This document shows, one piece after another, positions 27,959 to 37,900 of a DNA stretch of 64,000 bases (positions are counted from its first letter, which is position 1; each line of letters begins with the position of its first letter). Under the pieces are notes generated by a model. That model was not told the origin of the DNA. It saw only the letters and a list, made by a program, of their open reading frames with translations, and made no database searches. This DNA is from Serratia ureilytica (lineage in GTDB: Bacteria; Pseudomonadota; Gammaproteobacteria; Enterobacterales; Enterobacteriaceae). Where the stretch lies: assembly GCF_013375155.1 (NCBI RefSeq), contig NZ_JABXOF010000002.1, positions 1 to 64,000 of the forward strand, written 5' to 3'. The translations under genes and the position numbers were made by a program.

Positions 27959-29545
27959 ATGTTGATGACCCACCTCGCCGCGTCCCAATATCGTTACTAC
28001 CGTTGGCTGCTGGCCGGAGCGGTGGGCGCGGCTATTCTGTTGGTATCGCTGTATACCCGTTACTATCAAGAGGTCAAAAGCATCGAGCAGAGCCAGCAAA
28101 CGTTGGCCACCCGCACCGTCGGCAAGATTGACCAGCTGCTGTCCCCCGCACAGCTGCAGGCGGAACGCAGTATGGACATGCTGGAACAACCCTGCGAGAA
28201 CGTCTCATCGACCCTACGCTTTCGCGCTGCGCAAAATCAGGCGCTGCGCGCCATGCTGCTGGTAAAAAATGGCGTCATCTACTGCTCCAGCCTGTTTGGC
28301 GCCCGTCATTATCAGTTGGCCGCCGTGCTGCCGATTTTCGTCAACAGCAACGTCAAGCTGGCGCTGCGCCCTTCGTTGGCGGTGAGCAAAGGACTGCCCA
28401 CGTTGGTGATGTGGACACCCTCCCCCGGCGATAGAACCAGCGGCGTTCTGCACGTCTTCAATATCGAGCTGTTATCGAACTTTTTACTCGAACCGCAGGA
28501 GCCTTATGTTCAGCGAATGGTGCTGAACGTAGCCGACAGCAGCCTGGAATACGGACGCCGTGAAATCCTGCGCCGCGACACCCTGACCAACGATCTGCGT
28601 TACACCGCCGGTTCCGAGCGGTACCCGTTCTCGATTTCGCTGTTCGGCCCGCAGGTCGGCATGCTGGCGTTTTCCGCACTGCCGCGCCATATTCCTCTGG
28701 CGCTGTTGATCAGCCTGCTGGCGGCCTATGTGGTCTACCTGCTCACCGCTAACCGTATGAGCCTGTCTTATCACATCGGCCATGCCATTACCCACCGGGA
28801 GTTCCGCGTTTACTGCCAACCGATCATTCACAGCGATACCGGCCGCTGCGCCGGCGTCGAGATGCTGCTGCGTTGGAAAAAGAAACGGCAGGGGTGGATC
28901 TCGCCCGACGTGTTTATCCCGCTGGCCGAGCAGCATGAGCTGATCATTCCGCTGACCCGCTATCTGATGAACACCGTGACGGAAAATCTGCAGCTATTCC
29001 CGCCGCGGCCGTCGTTCTATATCAGCATCAACGTCGCGGCCGAACATTTTAAAACGCTCAACATCATCGACGATATCCGCCAGATTTGGCTGCCGGCGCA
29101 CCCAATGCCGTCACTGATGCTGGAGCTGACCGAGCGCACCGCGCTGTCGGCCATCCAGCATGACCAGATCCGGACGCTGAAAGACATGGGTATCATGCTG
29201 GCCATCGACGATTTCGGCACCGGCCACAGTTCGCTGAGCTACCTGAAAAACCTCAGCCCGGACGTGTTGAAGATCGACCGCGGGTTTACCGCGGCCATCG
29301 GCACCGACGCGGTAAACGCCACGGTGACCGACACCATCATTACGCTGGCGCAGCGGCTGAAGCTGAAGTTGGTGGCTGAAGGGGTAGAAACGGCGGAACA
29401 GGCTGACTATCTGCGCTCACGCGAGGTCAATGCCCTGCAGGGGTATTATTTCGCCAAACCGATGCCGATCCACGTTTTCCCGCTGTGGTTGCAGCAGTAC
29501 GAATCGCGCGTCAGACATGCGCAAGAGGATCCGCCGGAGGCCTGA
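27959..29545 (+). CDS. pdeD: CSS-motif EAL-domain c-di-GMP phosphodiesterase, PdeD type
   Basis: 528 residues. An N-terminal transmembrane helix (about 17-35), then a periplasmic CSS domain with the redox-sensing motif in GVIYCSSLFG (about 101-110), a second helix (about 240-262) and a cytoplasmic EAL domain. The active-site signature appears as EMLLR (about 300) in place of EVLLR, and catalytic DDFGTGHSSLSYL and the GVET segment are present, so it should be an active phosphodiesterase. Gene order sdaA-pdeD-yoaE matches E. coli, where pdeD (yoaD) holds this place. ATGs at 27959 and 27965 are both possible. Confidence 0.9.
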   Translation: MLMTHLAASQYRYYRWLLAGAVGAAILLVSLYTRYYQEVKSIEQSQQTLATRTVGKIDQLLSPAQLQAERSMDMLEQPCENVSSTLRFRAAQNQALRAMLLVKNGVIYCSSLFGARHYQLAAVLPIFVNSNVKLALRPSLAVSKGLPTLVMWTPSPGDRTSGVLHVFNIELLSNFLLEPQEPYVQRMVLNVADSSLEYGRREILRRDTLTNDLRYTAGSERYPFSISLFGPQVGMLAFSALPRHIPLALLISLLAAYVVYLLTANRMSLSYHIGHAITHREFRVYCQPIIHSDTGRCAGVEMLLRWKKKRQGWISPDVFIPLAEQHELIIPLTRYLMNTVTENLQLFPPRPSFYISINVAAEHFKTLNIIDDIRQIWLPAHPMPSLMLELTERTALSAIQHDQIRTLKDMGIMLAIDDFGTGHSSLSYLKNLSPDVLKIDRGFTAAIGTDAVNATVTDTIITLAQRLKLKLVAEGVETAEQADYLRSREVNALQGYYFAKPMPIHVFPLWLQQYESRVRHAQEDPPEA

Positions 29546-29561
29546 GCCTCCGGCGAACGGG

Positions 29562-31106
29562 TTACGACTGCGTCGGCTCGTCAAAGACGACGCGGGTGAC
29601 ACGCACCAGTTCGATGCGGTATTCGGAGACGTCGACGATATCGAAACGCAGGTGGTTCAGCTCGATAGTATCCCCCACCACCGGCATCTGGCCGTAGTGG
29701 GCCAACAGCAGCCCCGCCAGGGTGGCGTAGTCCGCGGTTGGGCTCACCAGGTCATCGCAGGCCAGCGCCTGTTCCAGCGAGTGCAGGTCGGTCCCGCCCT
29801 TCACCAGCCAGCCGTCGCCTTCCGCCACAATGTCCGGGGTTTCATCTTCGTCCGGGAATTCACCGGCAATCGCTTCCAGCACGTCCAGCGGCGTCACCAG
29901 CCCTTGCACGACGCCGAACTCGTTGGTGACCACCACCAGACGCCCTTTGGCGCGACGCAGCACCGCCAACAGCTTGATGACGTCCATGGTTTCCGGCACC
30001 ACGATCGGCGGCGTGCGGGCGGCGAACTCGGCGATATCTTCACCCTGCTCCAGCGCCACCAGCAGATCCTTGGCGCGCACCACGCCGACAATCTCATCCA
30101 CCGAATCGCGGCACACCGGGAACAGACTGTGCGGCGTGTCCAGCAGCTGTTCGCGCACCTCTTCACGAGAGCGCTCGCAATCGACCCAGGAAATCTCGGT
30201 GCGCGGCGTCATCACGCTGCGCAATGAGCGCGAGGCCAGCGTCAGCACGCCGCTGATCATATAACGCTCTTCCTCCGCAAAGGTTTCATCCCGCGGCAAG
30301 GCGACCGCATCGTCCGTCTGCTGCGCGCGCTGCTGCCCCATCAGGCGCATGATCGCTTCCGCGGTGCGCTCGCGCATCGGGCGACGCGCCTGATGCTTGA
30401 TGAAGTTGCGACGCGCGATCTGGTTGAACAATTCAATCAGGATCGAGAAGCCGATCGCGGCGTACAGATAACCTTTAGGAATATGCAAGCCGAAGCCTTC
30501 GGCGATCAGGCTCAGGCCGATCATCAACAGGAAGCTCAGGCACAGCACCACAATGGTCGGGTGCGCGTTAACGAAGTTAGTCAACGGTTTGGACGCCAAC
30601 AGCATCACCGCCATCGCGATCACCACCGCCGCCATCATCACCGGCAGATCGTTCACCATGCCCACTGCGGTAATCACCGCATCGAGCGAGAACACCGCGT
30701 CGAGGATGACGATCTGCACCACCACCGCCCAGAACTTGGCGTAACCGCGGTTGGCGCCGTCCTGGTGCGTCTGCCCTTCCAGCCGTTCATGCAGCTCCAT
30801 GGTGGCTTTGAACAACAGGAACACCCCGCCGAACAGCAGGATAAGATCGCGGCCCGAGAAGCTGAAATCGCCGACGCTGAACAGCGGCGTGGTCAGCGTC
30901 ACCATCCAGGAGATCACCGACAACAGGCCCAAACGCATCAGCAGTGCCAGCGACAGGCCGATGATGCGCGCTTTATCACGCTGCTTCGGCGGCAGCTTGT
31001 CGGCCAAAATGGCAATGAACACCAGGTTGTCGATGCCCAGCACGATTTCCAGCACCACCAGCGTAAGCAACCCCGCCCAAATAGAGGGGTCCATTAAAAA
31101 TTCCAT
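29562..31106 (-). CDS. yoaE: YoaE: TerC-family membrane protein with CBS and CorC_HlyC domains
   Basis: 514 residues. The N-terminal TerC domain (about 1-230) has seven hydrophobic helices with the acidic motifs [17 protein letters not shown] and [18 protein letters not shown]. Two CBS domains follow (about 300-425; [15 protein letters not shown], and [16 protein letters not shown] ends the pair), then a CorC_HlyC domain at the C-terminus (about 430-514). TerC proteins have been tied to metal export and membrane protein metalation; YoaE itself is not well characterised. Convergent with pdeD. Two overlapping ORFs in the leader run into its start codon (see findings). Confidence 0.93.
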   Translation of the reverse strand: MEFLMDPSIWAGLLTLVVLEIVLGIDNLVFIAILADKLPPKQRDKARIIGLSLALLMRLGLLSVISWMVTLTTPLFSVGDFSFSGRDLILLFGGVFLLFKATMELHERLEGQTHQDGANRGYAKFWAVVVQIVILDAVFSLDAVITAVGMVNDLPVMMAAVVIAMAVMLLASKPLTNFVNAHPTIVVLCLSFLLMIGLSLIAEGFGLHIPKGYLYAAIGFSILIELFNQIARRNFIKHQARRPMRERTAEAIMRLMGQQRAQQTDDAVALPRDETFAEEERYMISGVLTLASRSLRSVMTPRTEISWVDCERSREEVREQLLDTPHSLFPVCRDSVDEIVGVVRAKDLLVALEQGEDIAEFAARTPPIVVPETMDVIKLLAVLRRAKGRLVVVTNEFGVVQGLVTPLDVLEAIAGEFPDEDETPDIVAEGDGWLVKGGTDLHSLEQALACDDLVSPTADYATLAGLLLAHYGQMPVVGDTIELNHLRFDIVDVSEYRIELVRVTRVVFDEPTQS

Positions 31107-31668
31107 ATCAGACTCCAGAGAAAAGTGGGAACGAGCGCAGGAGGCTCAGACGTGACGATGCCGCCGCTGCATGGGCGCAGTCGACAATAGCAAGGTGACG
31201 GGATGGGATTACCGGGTGGTGGCCGAGCGGCCGAACAGCATATGTAACGCCAGCAGGTGGCGGGTGAAACCTGGAAAAACAGTAACTTCGGTGACAGTCC
31301 ATAGGGAGGGCTGAGGCCCTTCACTCCTTAGTGATGAAAGAGGAAATTACTGTATCAGGATTTTTCTGGCGGACAAAGCGGCTTTTTCAACGGCGGTTTA
31401 AGGTTGCGCCCTGTCATCTCGCCCACGACCGTTAAGATTTATCCGAGCATTCAATAGCGGAGCAGCGTCACAAAAAATATTTTTTCACTCACTAAAATAA
31501 ATGACGCGTTCGTGAAGTATCGCGCACAGGCATTTGAAACTGCGTGAGAAATGTTAGGCGTGCGTTTCTTTTTTTCTACCATAATGTATCTGAACCGCGG
31601 AAGTGACTGCCAAGACGGCACGGAAGAACGATATACACCGTGCCTGGAGTTCAACGAGGAGGTAGCGA
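31107..31668. other. Divergent intergenic region yoaE / manX (562 bp)
   Basis: The first 220 bp are the yoaE leader and contain two overlapping open frames ending at yoaE. The manX side has a -10-like CATAAT near 31580. A partly symmetrical A/T element, TTTTTTCAC-TCAC-TAAAATAAA (about 31480-31501), resembles NagC/Mlc operators, which control manXYZ in E. coli; this is weak evidence. I could not find a convincing CRP site. Confidence 0.4.
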
Positions 31669-32628
31669 GTGGCAATAGCTATTATCATCGGCACACACGG
31701 GGCTGCAGCGGAACAACTGCTGAAAACGGCGGAGATGCTATTGGGCGAGCAGGACAACGTCGCCTTTATAGACTTCGTTCCCGGTGAGAATGCCGAAACG
31801 TTAATCGTCAAGTACAACGAAAAAATCAGTGGATTGGATACCAGCGGCGGCGTGCTGTTCCTGGTGGATACCTGGGGCGGCAGCCCGTTCAACGCCGCCA
31901 GCCGCATTGCGGTCGATAAAGACAACTATGAGGTCGTCACCGGGGTCAACATCCCGATGCTGGTGGAAACCTTCATGGCGCGGGACGATAACCCCGCTTT
32001 CGATGAACTGGTGGCGCTGGCGTTGGAAACCGGCCGTGAAGGCGTGAAAGCGCTGAAAAAACCGCAAGAAGAACCCGCAAAACCCGCAGCACCCGCCCCG
32101 AAAGCCGCTGCTCCTCAGGCGCCGTTGGGGCCGAACGATCACATGAAAATCGGCCTGGCGCGTATCGACGATCGCTTAATCCACGGCCAGGTCGCCACCC
32201 GCTGGACCAAAGAGACCAACGTCAGCCGCATCATCGTCGTCAGCGATGAGGTCGCCGCCGACCATGTGCGCAAGACCTTGTTGACCCAGGTTGCCCCGCC
32301 GGGCGTCACCGCCCACGTGGTGGACGTGGCGAAGGCCATCCGCGTCTGGAACAACCCGAAATACGCCAACGATCGCGTGATGCTGTTATTCACCAACCCG
32401 ACCGACGTTTGGCGTCTGGTGGAAGGCGGCGTGGAGATTAAATCCGTCAATATCGGCGGCATGGCGTTCCGTCAGGGGAAAACCCAGGTGAACAACGCCG
32501 TTTCCGTCGATGAAAAAGATATCGAAGCGTTTAAGAAGCTGAACGACCGCGGTATCGAGCTGGAGGTGCGTAAGGTCTCGTCCGACAGCCGGCTAAAAAT
32601 GATGGACCTGATTAACAAACTCAATTAG
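31669..32628 (+). CDS. manX: PTS mannose transporter subunit IIAB
   Basis: 319 residues from the GTG at 31669, with an excellent AGGAGGT site. The IIA domain (about 1-130) has the phospho-His in IGTHGAAAEQLL (His9 or so). An Ala/Pro-rich linker (about 130-160) joins it to IIB, with its phospho-His in RIDDRLIHGQVATRW. It passes phosphate from HPr to mannose, glucose, glucosamine and related sugars taken up by ManYZ. First gene of manXYZ. In E. coli the mRNA is a target of the SgrS sRNA; I cannot test that here. Confidence 0.97.
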   Translation: MAIAIIIGTHGAAAEQLLKTAEMLLGEQDNVAFIDFVPGENAETLIVKYNEKISGLDTSGGVLFLVDTWGGSPFNAASRIAVDKDNYEVVTGVNIPMLVETFMARDDNPAFDELVALALETGREGVKALKKPQEEPAKPAAPAPKAAAPQAPLGPNDHMKIGLARIDDRLIHGQVATRWTKETNVSRIIVVSDEVAADHVRKTLLTQVAPPGVTAHVVDVAKAIRVWNNPKYANDRVMLLFTNPTDVWRLVEGGVEIKSVNIGGMAFRQGKTQVNNAVSVDEKDIEAFKKLNDRGIELEVRKVSSDSRLKMMDLINKLN

Positions 32629-32684
32629 TGGCGCCAGCCGCTGATTATTTTACTCAGAGCTTTTTTGGTCATAGGAGAAGTGCA

Positions 32685-33485
32685 ATGGAGATCACCACTC
32701 TTCAGATTGTGCTGATATTTATCGTTGCCTGTATCGCCGGGATGGGTTCCGTCCTCGACGAGTTCCAGTTCCATCGCCCGCTGGTCGCCTGTACCCTGAT
32801 CGGCTTCATCCTCGGCGACATGAAAACCGGCATCATCATCGGCGGTACGCTGGAAATGATCGCCCTCGGCTGGATGAACATCGGTGCGGCGGTCGCGCCG
32901 GATGCCGCCTTGGCGTCCATCATCTCGACCATTCTGGTCATCGCCGGTGGGCAGAGCGTCGGCGCCGGTATCGCGCTGGCCATTCCGCTGGCGGCGGCCG
33001 GCCAGGTGCTGACCATCATCGTGCGCACCCTCACCGTGGCCTTCCAGCACGCGGCGGACAGCGCGGCGGAGCGCGGCAGCCTGCGCGCCATCACCTGGAT
33101 CCATATCGGTGCCCTGCTGCTGCAGGCGATGCGTATCGCCATCCCTGCGGTCATCGTCGCCATCTCGGTCGGCACCGCCGGGGTACACGCCCTGCTCAAC
33201 TCGATCCCGGAAGTGGTCACCAGCGGCCTGAACATCGCCGGCGGCATGATCGTCGTGGTCGGTTACGCAATGGTGATTAACATGATGCGCGCCGGCTACC
33301 TGATGCCGTTCTTCTATCTCGGTTTCGTTACCGCCGCCTTCACCAACTTCAACCTGGTGGCGCTCGGCGTCATCGGCGTGGTGATGGCCGTGCTGTATAT
33401 CCAGCTCAGCCCGAAATACAACAAATCTCAGGTTGTCCAGGCCGGCCCGGCTAACGCGAACGATCTCGATAACGAACTCGACTAG
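32685..33485 (+). CDS. manY: PTS mannose transporter subunit IIC
   Basis: 266 residues, identical in length to E. coli ManY. The start MEITTLQIVLIFIVACIAG has AGGAGAAG upstream; the in-frame ORF from 32628 overlaps the manX stop and lacks homology. Polytopic inner-membrane channel component with EII-Sor signature segments (VLDEFQFHRPLVACTLIGF, GGTLEMIALGWMNIGAAVAPDAALAS). It also serves as a known entry route for phage lambda DNA and some bacteriocins in E. coli. Confidence 0.97.
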   Translation: MEITTLQIVLIFIVACIAGMGSVLDEFQFHRPLVACTLIGFILGDMKTGIIIGGTLEMIALGWMNIGAAVAPDAALASIISTILVIAGGQSVGAGIALAIPLAAAGQVLTIIVRTLTVAFQHAADSAAERGSLRAITWIHIGALLLQAMRIAIPAVIVAISVGTAGVHALLNSIPEVVTSGLNIAGGMIVVVGYAMVINMMRAGYLMPFFYLGFVTAAFTNFNLVALGVIGVVMAVLYIQLSPKYNKSQVVQAGPANANDLDNELD

Positions 33486-33500
33486 GAATAGGTGAGAGAA

Positions 33501-34343
33501 ATGGTTGATACAACTGCTCAAAAGAAACTCACGCCGGCCGACATTCGCGGCGTATTCCTGCGCTCTAACCTGTTCCAGGGGTCATGGAACTTCGAACGCA
33601 TGCAGGCGCTGGGTTTTTGCTTCTCGATGGTGCCGGTGATCCGTCGCCTGTATCCGGAAAACAATGACGATCGCAAACAGGCGATCAAACGCCATCTCGA
33701 GTTCTTCAACACGCACCCTTACGTGGCGGCGCCGGTGCTCGGCGTGACCATGGCGATGGAAGAGCAACGCGCCAACGGCGCGCCGATCGACGACGGCGCG
33801 ATCAACGGCATCAAGGTCGGTTTGATGGGGCCGTTGGCAGGCGTCGGTGATCCGATCTTCTGGGGCACCGTGCGGCCGGTGTTCGCCGCGCTCGGCGCCG
33901 GCATCGCCATGAGCGGCAGCCTGCTCGGACCGATCCTGTTCTTCGTGCTGTTCAACCTGGTGCGCCTGCTGACCCGCTACTACGGCGTGGCCTACGGTTA
34001 CCGTAAAGGGGTGGATATCGTCAATGACATGGGCGGCGGTTTCCTGCAAAAACTGACGGAAGGAGCGTCCATTCTCGGCCTGTTTGTGATGGGGGCGCTG
34101 GTCAACAAGTGGACGCACGTGAATATCCCGCTGGTGGTGTCCAAGATAACCGACCAGACCGGGCATACCAACGTCACCACGGTGCAGACTATCCTCGACC
34201 AGCTGATGCCGGGCCTGGTGCCGTTGCTGCTGACCTTCGCCTGCATGTGGCTGCTGCGCAAGAAAGTCAACGCGCTGTGGATCATCATCGGCTTCTTCGT
34301 CATCGGTATCTTTGGCTATTGGATTGGCCTGCTGGGCCTGTAA
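33501..34343 (+). CDS. manZ: PTS mannose transporter subunit IID
   Basis: 280 residues from MVDTTAQKKLTPADIRGVF at 33501; AGGTGAGAG lies upstream, and the nearby GTG at 33492 is less likely. IID signatures are SNLFQGSWNFERMQALGFCF, GLMGPLAGVGDPIFWGTVRPV and DMGGGFLQKLTEGASILGLFVMG. It forms the membrane complex with ManY. Fifteen bp after manY, so one operon. Confidence 0.97.
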   Translation: MVDTTAQKKLTPADIRGVFLRSNLFQGSWNFERMQALGFCFSMVPVIRRLYPENNDDRKQAIKRHLEFFNTHPYVAAPVLGVTMAMEEQRANGAPIDDGAINGIKVGLMGPLAGVGDPIFWGTVRPVFAALGAGIAMSGSLLGPILFFVLFNLVRLLTRYYGVAYGYRKGVDIVNDMGGGFLQKLTEGASILGLFVMGALVNKWTHVNIPLVVSKITDQTGHTNVTTVQTILDQLMPGLVPLLLTFACMWLLRKKVNALWIIIGFFVIGIFGYWIGLLGL

Positions 34344-34355
34344 TCGTTCGAAACG

Positions 34356-34381
34356 GCCGGGGGGCAACCCCCGGCTTTTTT
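34356..34381 (+). terminator. Terminator of manXYZ
   Basis: Stem GCCGGGGG/CCCCCGGC with a four-base loop and six T residues, 12 bp past the manZ stop. yobD starts only 17 bp later, so its expression relies on readthrough or its own promoter. Confidence 0.85.
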
Positions 34382-34397
34382 ATGTGTGGAGCAAGAG

Positions 34398-34856
34398 ATG
34401 TCACTGACCGACGCCGTACTGATGCTGTTCATCACCCTGCTGTTGCTGTATTCGCTGTATGACGAATTCGGCATGGATCTGCTGAAAGGCAAAACGCGGC
34501 TCAAAGTGCCGCTCAAACGCCGCAACCGGCTCGACAGCCTGATTTTCGTCGGCCTGATCGCCATTCTGATTTACCGCAACGTCACCACCAACGGCGCGGC
34601 ATTAACCACTTACCTGCTTATTTCTTTGGCGCTGCTCGCCATCTATATCGCTTATATTCGCTCGCCCAAGATGGTGTTTAAAGCGCACGGTTTTTTCTTC
34701 GCCAATGTGTTTGTCGAATATAACCGCATTAAAGCCATGAATTTATCGGAGGATGGCATTCTGGCCATCGACCTGGAACAGCGCCGGCTGTTGGTTCAGG
34801 TAACTCACCTGGACGACCTGGAGAAGATTTATCACTTTTTCGTTGATAATCAATAA
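34398..34856 (+). CDS. yobD: YobD family inner-membrane protein (UPF0266/DUF986)
   Basis: 152 residues from [27 protein letters not shown]. Three hydrophobic segments (about 5-22, 45-62, 68-85), then a soluble C-terminal domain of about 65 residues. [24 protein letters not shown] fits YobD. Function unknown. The same place after manZ as in E. coli. Confidence 0.92.
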   Translation: MSLTDAVLMLFITLLLLYSLYDEFGMDLLKGKTRLKVPLKRRNRLDSLIFVGLIAILIYRNVTTNGAALTTYLLISLALLAIYIAYIRSPKMVFKAHGFFFANVFVEYNRIKAMNLSEDGILAIDLEQRRLLVQVTHLDDLEKIYHFFVDNQ

Positions 34857-35083
34857 ATAAAAATAAATCCATTCCGTTATCGCTCAAACCCCGCGCTGCT
34901 TGTGGACAATTAATCGGCAGCGCCATTTCCTTTCTGACTATTATTTCCGCAACATTGTTACCCCCGGCTACATTATATTCCCGCATGAACTCAGATTAAT
35001 GAAAACGAGTCTCAATTAAGAGCCAATATTGCCAAAGAATAAGGTTGTCGATGGCTGAAATAATATGGTATGGTTGCGCCGTC

Positions 35084-35260
35084 ATTGGGGAGTAGCCGGT
35101 TTCTGGAGAATAAAAACCAGAAACGCCCGTATCAACATACTCGTTTCGCCGTATGAAACGTGGTGCGGGCAGCCAGGTAAGGTTGGCGAGACCATAGACA
35201 CGTAACTCCGTCGTTTGGTTGGGGGTGGGTTACGTGTATATGGAGCCACCCGGCCGAGGC
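35084..35260 (+). promoter_or_regulatory. yybP-ykoY manganese riboswitch of mntP
   Basis: Shows the conserved parts of the class: TTGGGGAGTAGCC at the start, the CGCCCGTATCAACATACTCG and GTGGTGCGGGCAGCC segments, then the second conserved loop AGGTTGGCGAGACCATAGA and a CGTAACTCC/GGTTACGTG pairing. It ends GAGCCACCCGGCCGAGGC just before the mntP start. The layout matches the E. coli mntP leader closely. Mn2+ binding in the aptamer should turn on mntP. Confidence 0.95.
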
Positions 35261-35268
35261 TATTTCAC

Positions 35269-35838
35269 ATGAACCTTTCAGCAACGCTTATTCTCGCTTT
35301 CGGCATGTCCATGGATGCTTTCGCCGCTTCAATCGGCAAAGGCGCCAGCCTGCATCAACCCCGTTTTCGCGAAGCGATCCGCACCGGCCTGATCTTCGGC
35401 GTGGTGGAAGCGATCACCCCGCTCATCGGTTGGGCCATCGGCCTGTTCGCCAGCCAATACATCATGGAATGGGACCACTGGGTCGCCTTCTCGCTGCTGT
35501 TCATTCTCGGCATGCGCATGATCGTCGAAGGGGTGCGCAACAGGCCCGACGAAGAAGAGAAGGTCAAACGCCATGGTTTCTGGTTATTGGTCGCCACCGC
35601 CATCGCCACCAGCCTCGACGCCATGGCGATCGGCGTCGGCCTGGCCTTCCTGCAGGTGAATATCGTGCACACCGCGATGGCCATCGGCTGCGCCACCATG
35701 ATCATGGCGACGCTGGGCATGATGATCGGCCGCTTTATCGGCCCGCTGCTCGGCAAACGCGCCGAGATCCTCGGCGGCGTGGTGCTGATAGGTATCGGCG
35801 TCAACATCCTGCTGGAACACCTCGGCTACCTGGCCTGA
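35269..35838 (+). CDS. mntP: Manganese efflux pump MntP
   Basis: 189 residues from [23 protein letters not shown]; the in-frame start at 35215 lies inside the riboswitch and is rejected. Six transmembrane helices in two repeats, each with an acidic metal motif ([12 protein letters not shown], about 14-25, and [14 protein letters not shown], about 118-131). It exports Mn2+. Control by the manganese riboswitch immediately upstream fits its role. Confidence 0.96.
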   Translation: MNLSATLILAFGMSMDAFAASIGKGASLHQPRFREAIRTGLIFGVVEAITPLIGWAIGLFASQYIMEWDHWVAFSLLFILGMRMIVEGVRNRPDEEEKVKRHGFWLLVATAIATSLDAMAIGVGLAFLQVNIVHTAMAIGCATMIMATLGMMIGRFIGPLLGKRAEILGGVVLIGIGVNILLEHLGYLA

Positions 35839-35852
35839 GGCGACCGAACTGC

Positions 35853-35881
35853 AAAAAAACCTGCCGCGGCAGGTTTTTTTG
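35853..35881. terminator. Bidirectional terminator mntP / rlmA
   Basis: Palindrome AACCTGCCG/CGGCAGGTT with an A-run on one side and eight T residues on the other, between the two convergent stops. Confidence 0.88.
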
Positions 35882-35900
35882 TTTCTGGACGCCGCGCCTT

Positions 35901-36719
35901 TTAAGCGCGACGTCGGTACAGCGCCAGGACGAAATCCGTCTCGCACACAAACTCCCCGCCCTCGGCCAACCGCTGTTGCACTTCCGGCGTGGCGCGCCAG
36001 GCGAACGGCGTCATCTGCAGCAGGTTGGCGGCCTGCGCGCCCGGCAAGGTCATCGTATAGGCCAGCGCCTCTTTGCGCTCGCAGTCGAACCCATCGAACT
36101 GTTCGTCCTGTTCGGCATGCAGCTGCACCTGCTGGTACACCCGCTCTTTCAGCTGGTACAGATGACGCGGGCCCGGCGAAACCGTCACTACCACGCCGCC
36201 CGGCTTCACCACCCGCGCCAGCTCCTGCGCCTTGCAAGGGGCGTAGATGCGCAAGACCGCATCCAGCGCCCCGTCGGCGAACGGCAAGCGGTGGCTGGAG
36301 GCGACGCAGAACGAGACCGCCGGATAACGTTTGGCGGCATAGCGGATCGCCACCTTCGCGACGTCCAACCCGTAGACCGCCATATTGCGCCCCTGGGCCA
36401 GCCGTGAGGCCACGGCGGCGGTGTAATACCCTTCCCCACAGCCTATGTCCAATAACGCGCCAGCATCGGCCGCCAGCGCCACATCCAGCCACTCGGCCAC
36501 CTGCGCTTGCAACGGCTGATAATATCCACCGTCGAGAAACGCGCGCCGCGCCTGCATCATTTCCGCGCTGTCTCCCGGCTGTTTCGATCGCTTGTGCTGT
36601 ACCGGCAGCAGATTGACGTAGCCCTCTTTGGCCTGATCGAACTGATGATTGCCGTCGCAACGCCATTGTTGAGATGTAAAATGCAGCGGCTGATGACACA
36701 GGGGACATTGATAAGACAT
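35901..36719 (-). CDS. rlmA: 23S rRNA (guanine-745-N1)-methyltransferase RlmA
   Basis: 272 residues from [14 protein letters not shown]. The zinc ligands of the N-terminal finger, Cys5, Cys8, Cys21 and His25, are all present. The SAM-binding class I methyltransferase domain has [16 protein letters not shown] (about 87-102) and [18 protein letters not shown]. It methylates G745 of 23S rRNA. An in-frame ORF reaches back to 36863 without homology. Located between mntP and cspC, as in E. coli. Confidence 0.95.
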   Translation of the reverse strand: MSYQCPLCHQPLHFTSQQWRCDGNHQFDQAKEGYVNLLPVQHKRSKQPGDSAEMMQARRAFLDGGYYQPLQAQVAEWLDVALAADAGALLDIGCGEGYYTAAVASRLAQGRNMAVYGLDVAKVAIRYAAKRYPAVSFCVASSHRLPFADGALDAVLRIYAPCKAQELARVVKPGGVVVTVSPGPRHLYQLKERVYQQVQLHAEQDEQFDGFDCERKEALAYTMTLPGAQAANLLQMTPFAWRATPEVQQRLAEGGEFVCETDFVLALYRRRA

Positions 36720-36880
36720 GAATGGGCTTCCAGAGAGACAGGGCGCGGCTAGTCTAAAGAAGGCGCCGGTTTGATGCAAGGCGCATCCCCGCTCGCTTTC
36801 ATCGCCAACAACACCTGGCCAAGCGGGGAAAAAGCTGGCTACACTGAGAGTCTGTTTTCTCACGCAGGTGAAAATAATTT

Positions 36881-37597
36881 ATGAGCGATCGTTCCGCGCT
36901 GCTCGATGCGGTGCCCCACATTCAGCACGGCTTCGGCAACAAACTCGCGCTGCTGCCGGGGCATCTGCTGCCCTACAGCGCCACATTGCCGGAAAAGAAG
37001 CAGGTGCATGGCACCCGCATCGTCGATGTGCTGCAACCGGCGCAGACGTGCGGTGAGGCCGATGGCTTCTACACGCGCCAGCCCGGCATTCTGCTCAGCG
37101 TGCTGACGGCGGATTGCCTGCCGGTGCTGTTCAGCCGTCGTGACGGCGGCGCCATCGCGGCGGTGCACGCCGGCTGGCGCGGGTTGCTGGACGGTATTCT
37201 GGAACAGATGGCGGCCCGCATTCGCCAGGACGGCGACACCGCCGATTGGGTGGCCTCCATCGGTCCCGCCGCCGGCCCGTGCTGTTACGAAGTTGACGAA
37301 GCGCTGGTGGAAAACTTTAAACAGCGTCTGCCGCTGCCCGCTACGCTGATCAGCCCGCACTATCGGCATCTGGATCTGGCCGCGATCGCCGAATACAAGC
37401 TGACGGCACTCGGCTTCGCCGCCGTTGACCGCTCAGGCAGTTGCACTATCTGCACGCCGGACGTCGATCCGCAGCGGCCGCAGCGCTTCAAATACACCAG
37501 CTATCGCCGCAACAGCCATCGGCGCGCGCAGGATCCGACGCATCCGGGCATTAAAGGCCGCAACCAGTACGCCGGCATCGTCATCGTCGCCGAATGA
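36881..37597 (+). CDS. Laccase-domain protein (DUF152, YfiH/YlmD/LACC1 family)
   Basis: 238 residues. Family signatures are KKQVHGTRIVDVL, LTADCLPVLFSRRDG, AAVHAGWRGLLDGIL and SIGPAAGPCCYEVDE, and near the C-terminus the zinc/copper ligand region with Cys residues (SGSCTICTPD). The conserved His, Cys and His metal ligands are present. Members have been described as multicopper polyphenol oxidases and, more recently, as purine nucleoside phosphorylase/adenosine deaminase enzymes. It differs clearly from E. coli YfiH, whose gene lies next to rluD, so it is probably an additional paralog. Divergent from rlmA. Confidence 0.85.
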   Translation: MSDRSALLDAVPHIQHGFGNKLALLPGHLLPYSATLPEKKQVHGTRIVDVLQPAQTCGEADGFYTRQPGILLSVLTADCLPVLFSRRDGGAIAAVHAGWRGLLDGILEQMAARIRQDGDTADWVASIGPAAGPCCYEVDEALVENFKQRLPLPATLISPHYRHLDLAAIAEYKLTALGFAAVDRSGSCTICTPDVDPQRPQRFKYTSYRRNSHRRAQDPTHPGIKGRNQYAGIVIVAE

Positions 37598-37605
37598 CGG
37601 AAACG

Positions 37606-37633
37606 AAAAAGCCCGCGCGAAGGCGGGCTTTTT
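37606..37633. terminator. Bidirectional terminator between the laccase-domain gene and cspC
   Basis: Stem GCCCGC/GCGGGC extended by AAAAA/TTTTT with a GCGAAG loop. It sits between two convergent genes and can work on both strands. Confidence 0.88.
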
Positions 37634-37649
37634 GTACAGCTGACGCTGA

Positions 37650-37859
37650 TTAGATAGCAGTAACGTTTACTGCAGATGGGCCTTTCTGGCCATCTTGGAT
37701 TTCGAACTCAACGTTCTGGCCTTCAGCCAGGGTTTTGAAGCCGTTACCCTGGATTGCAGAGAAGTGTACGAACACGTCTTTGCTGCCGTCAGCCGGGGTG
37801 ATGAAACCGAAACCTTTAGACTCGTTGAACCACTTAACTTGACCTTTGATCTTTGCCAT
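37650..37859 (-). CDS. cspC: Cold-shock-like protein CspC
   Basis: 69 residues, essentially identical to E. coli CspC ([20 protein letters not shown] onward; the visible difference is Ser for Ala in [10 protein letters not shown]). An OB-fold RNA chaperone with KGFGFI and VFVHFS, reported to stabilise rpoS and stress mRNAs in E. coli. It follows yobF by about 40 bp, the usual yobF-cspC operon. Confidence 0.97.
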   Translation of the reverse strand: MAKIKGQVKWFNESKGFGFITPADGSKDVFVHFSAIQGNGFKTLAEGQNVEFEIQDGQKGPSAVNVTAI

Positions 37860-37900
37860 CTTGAGTATTTCCTTTGGATTGTTTAAACCGCCCGTAGGCG

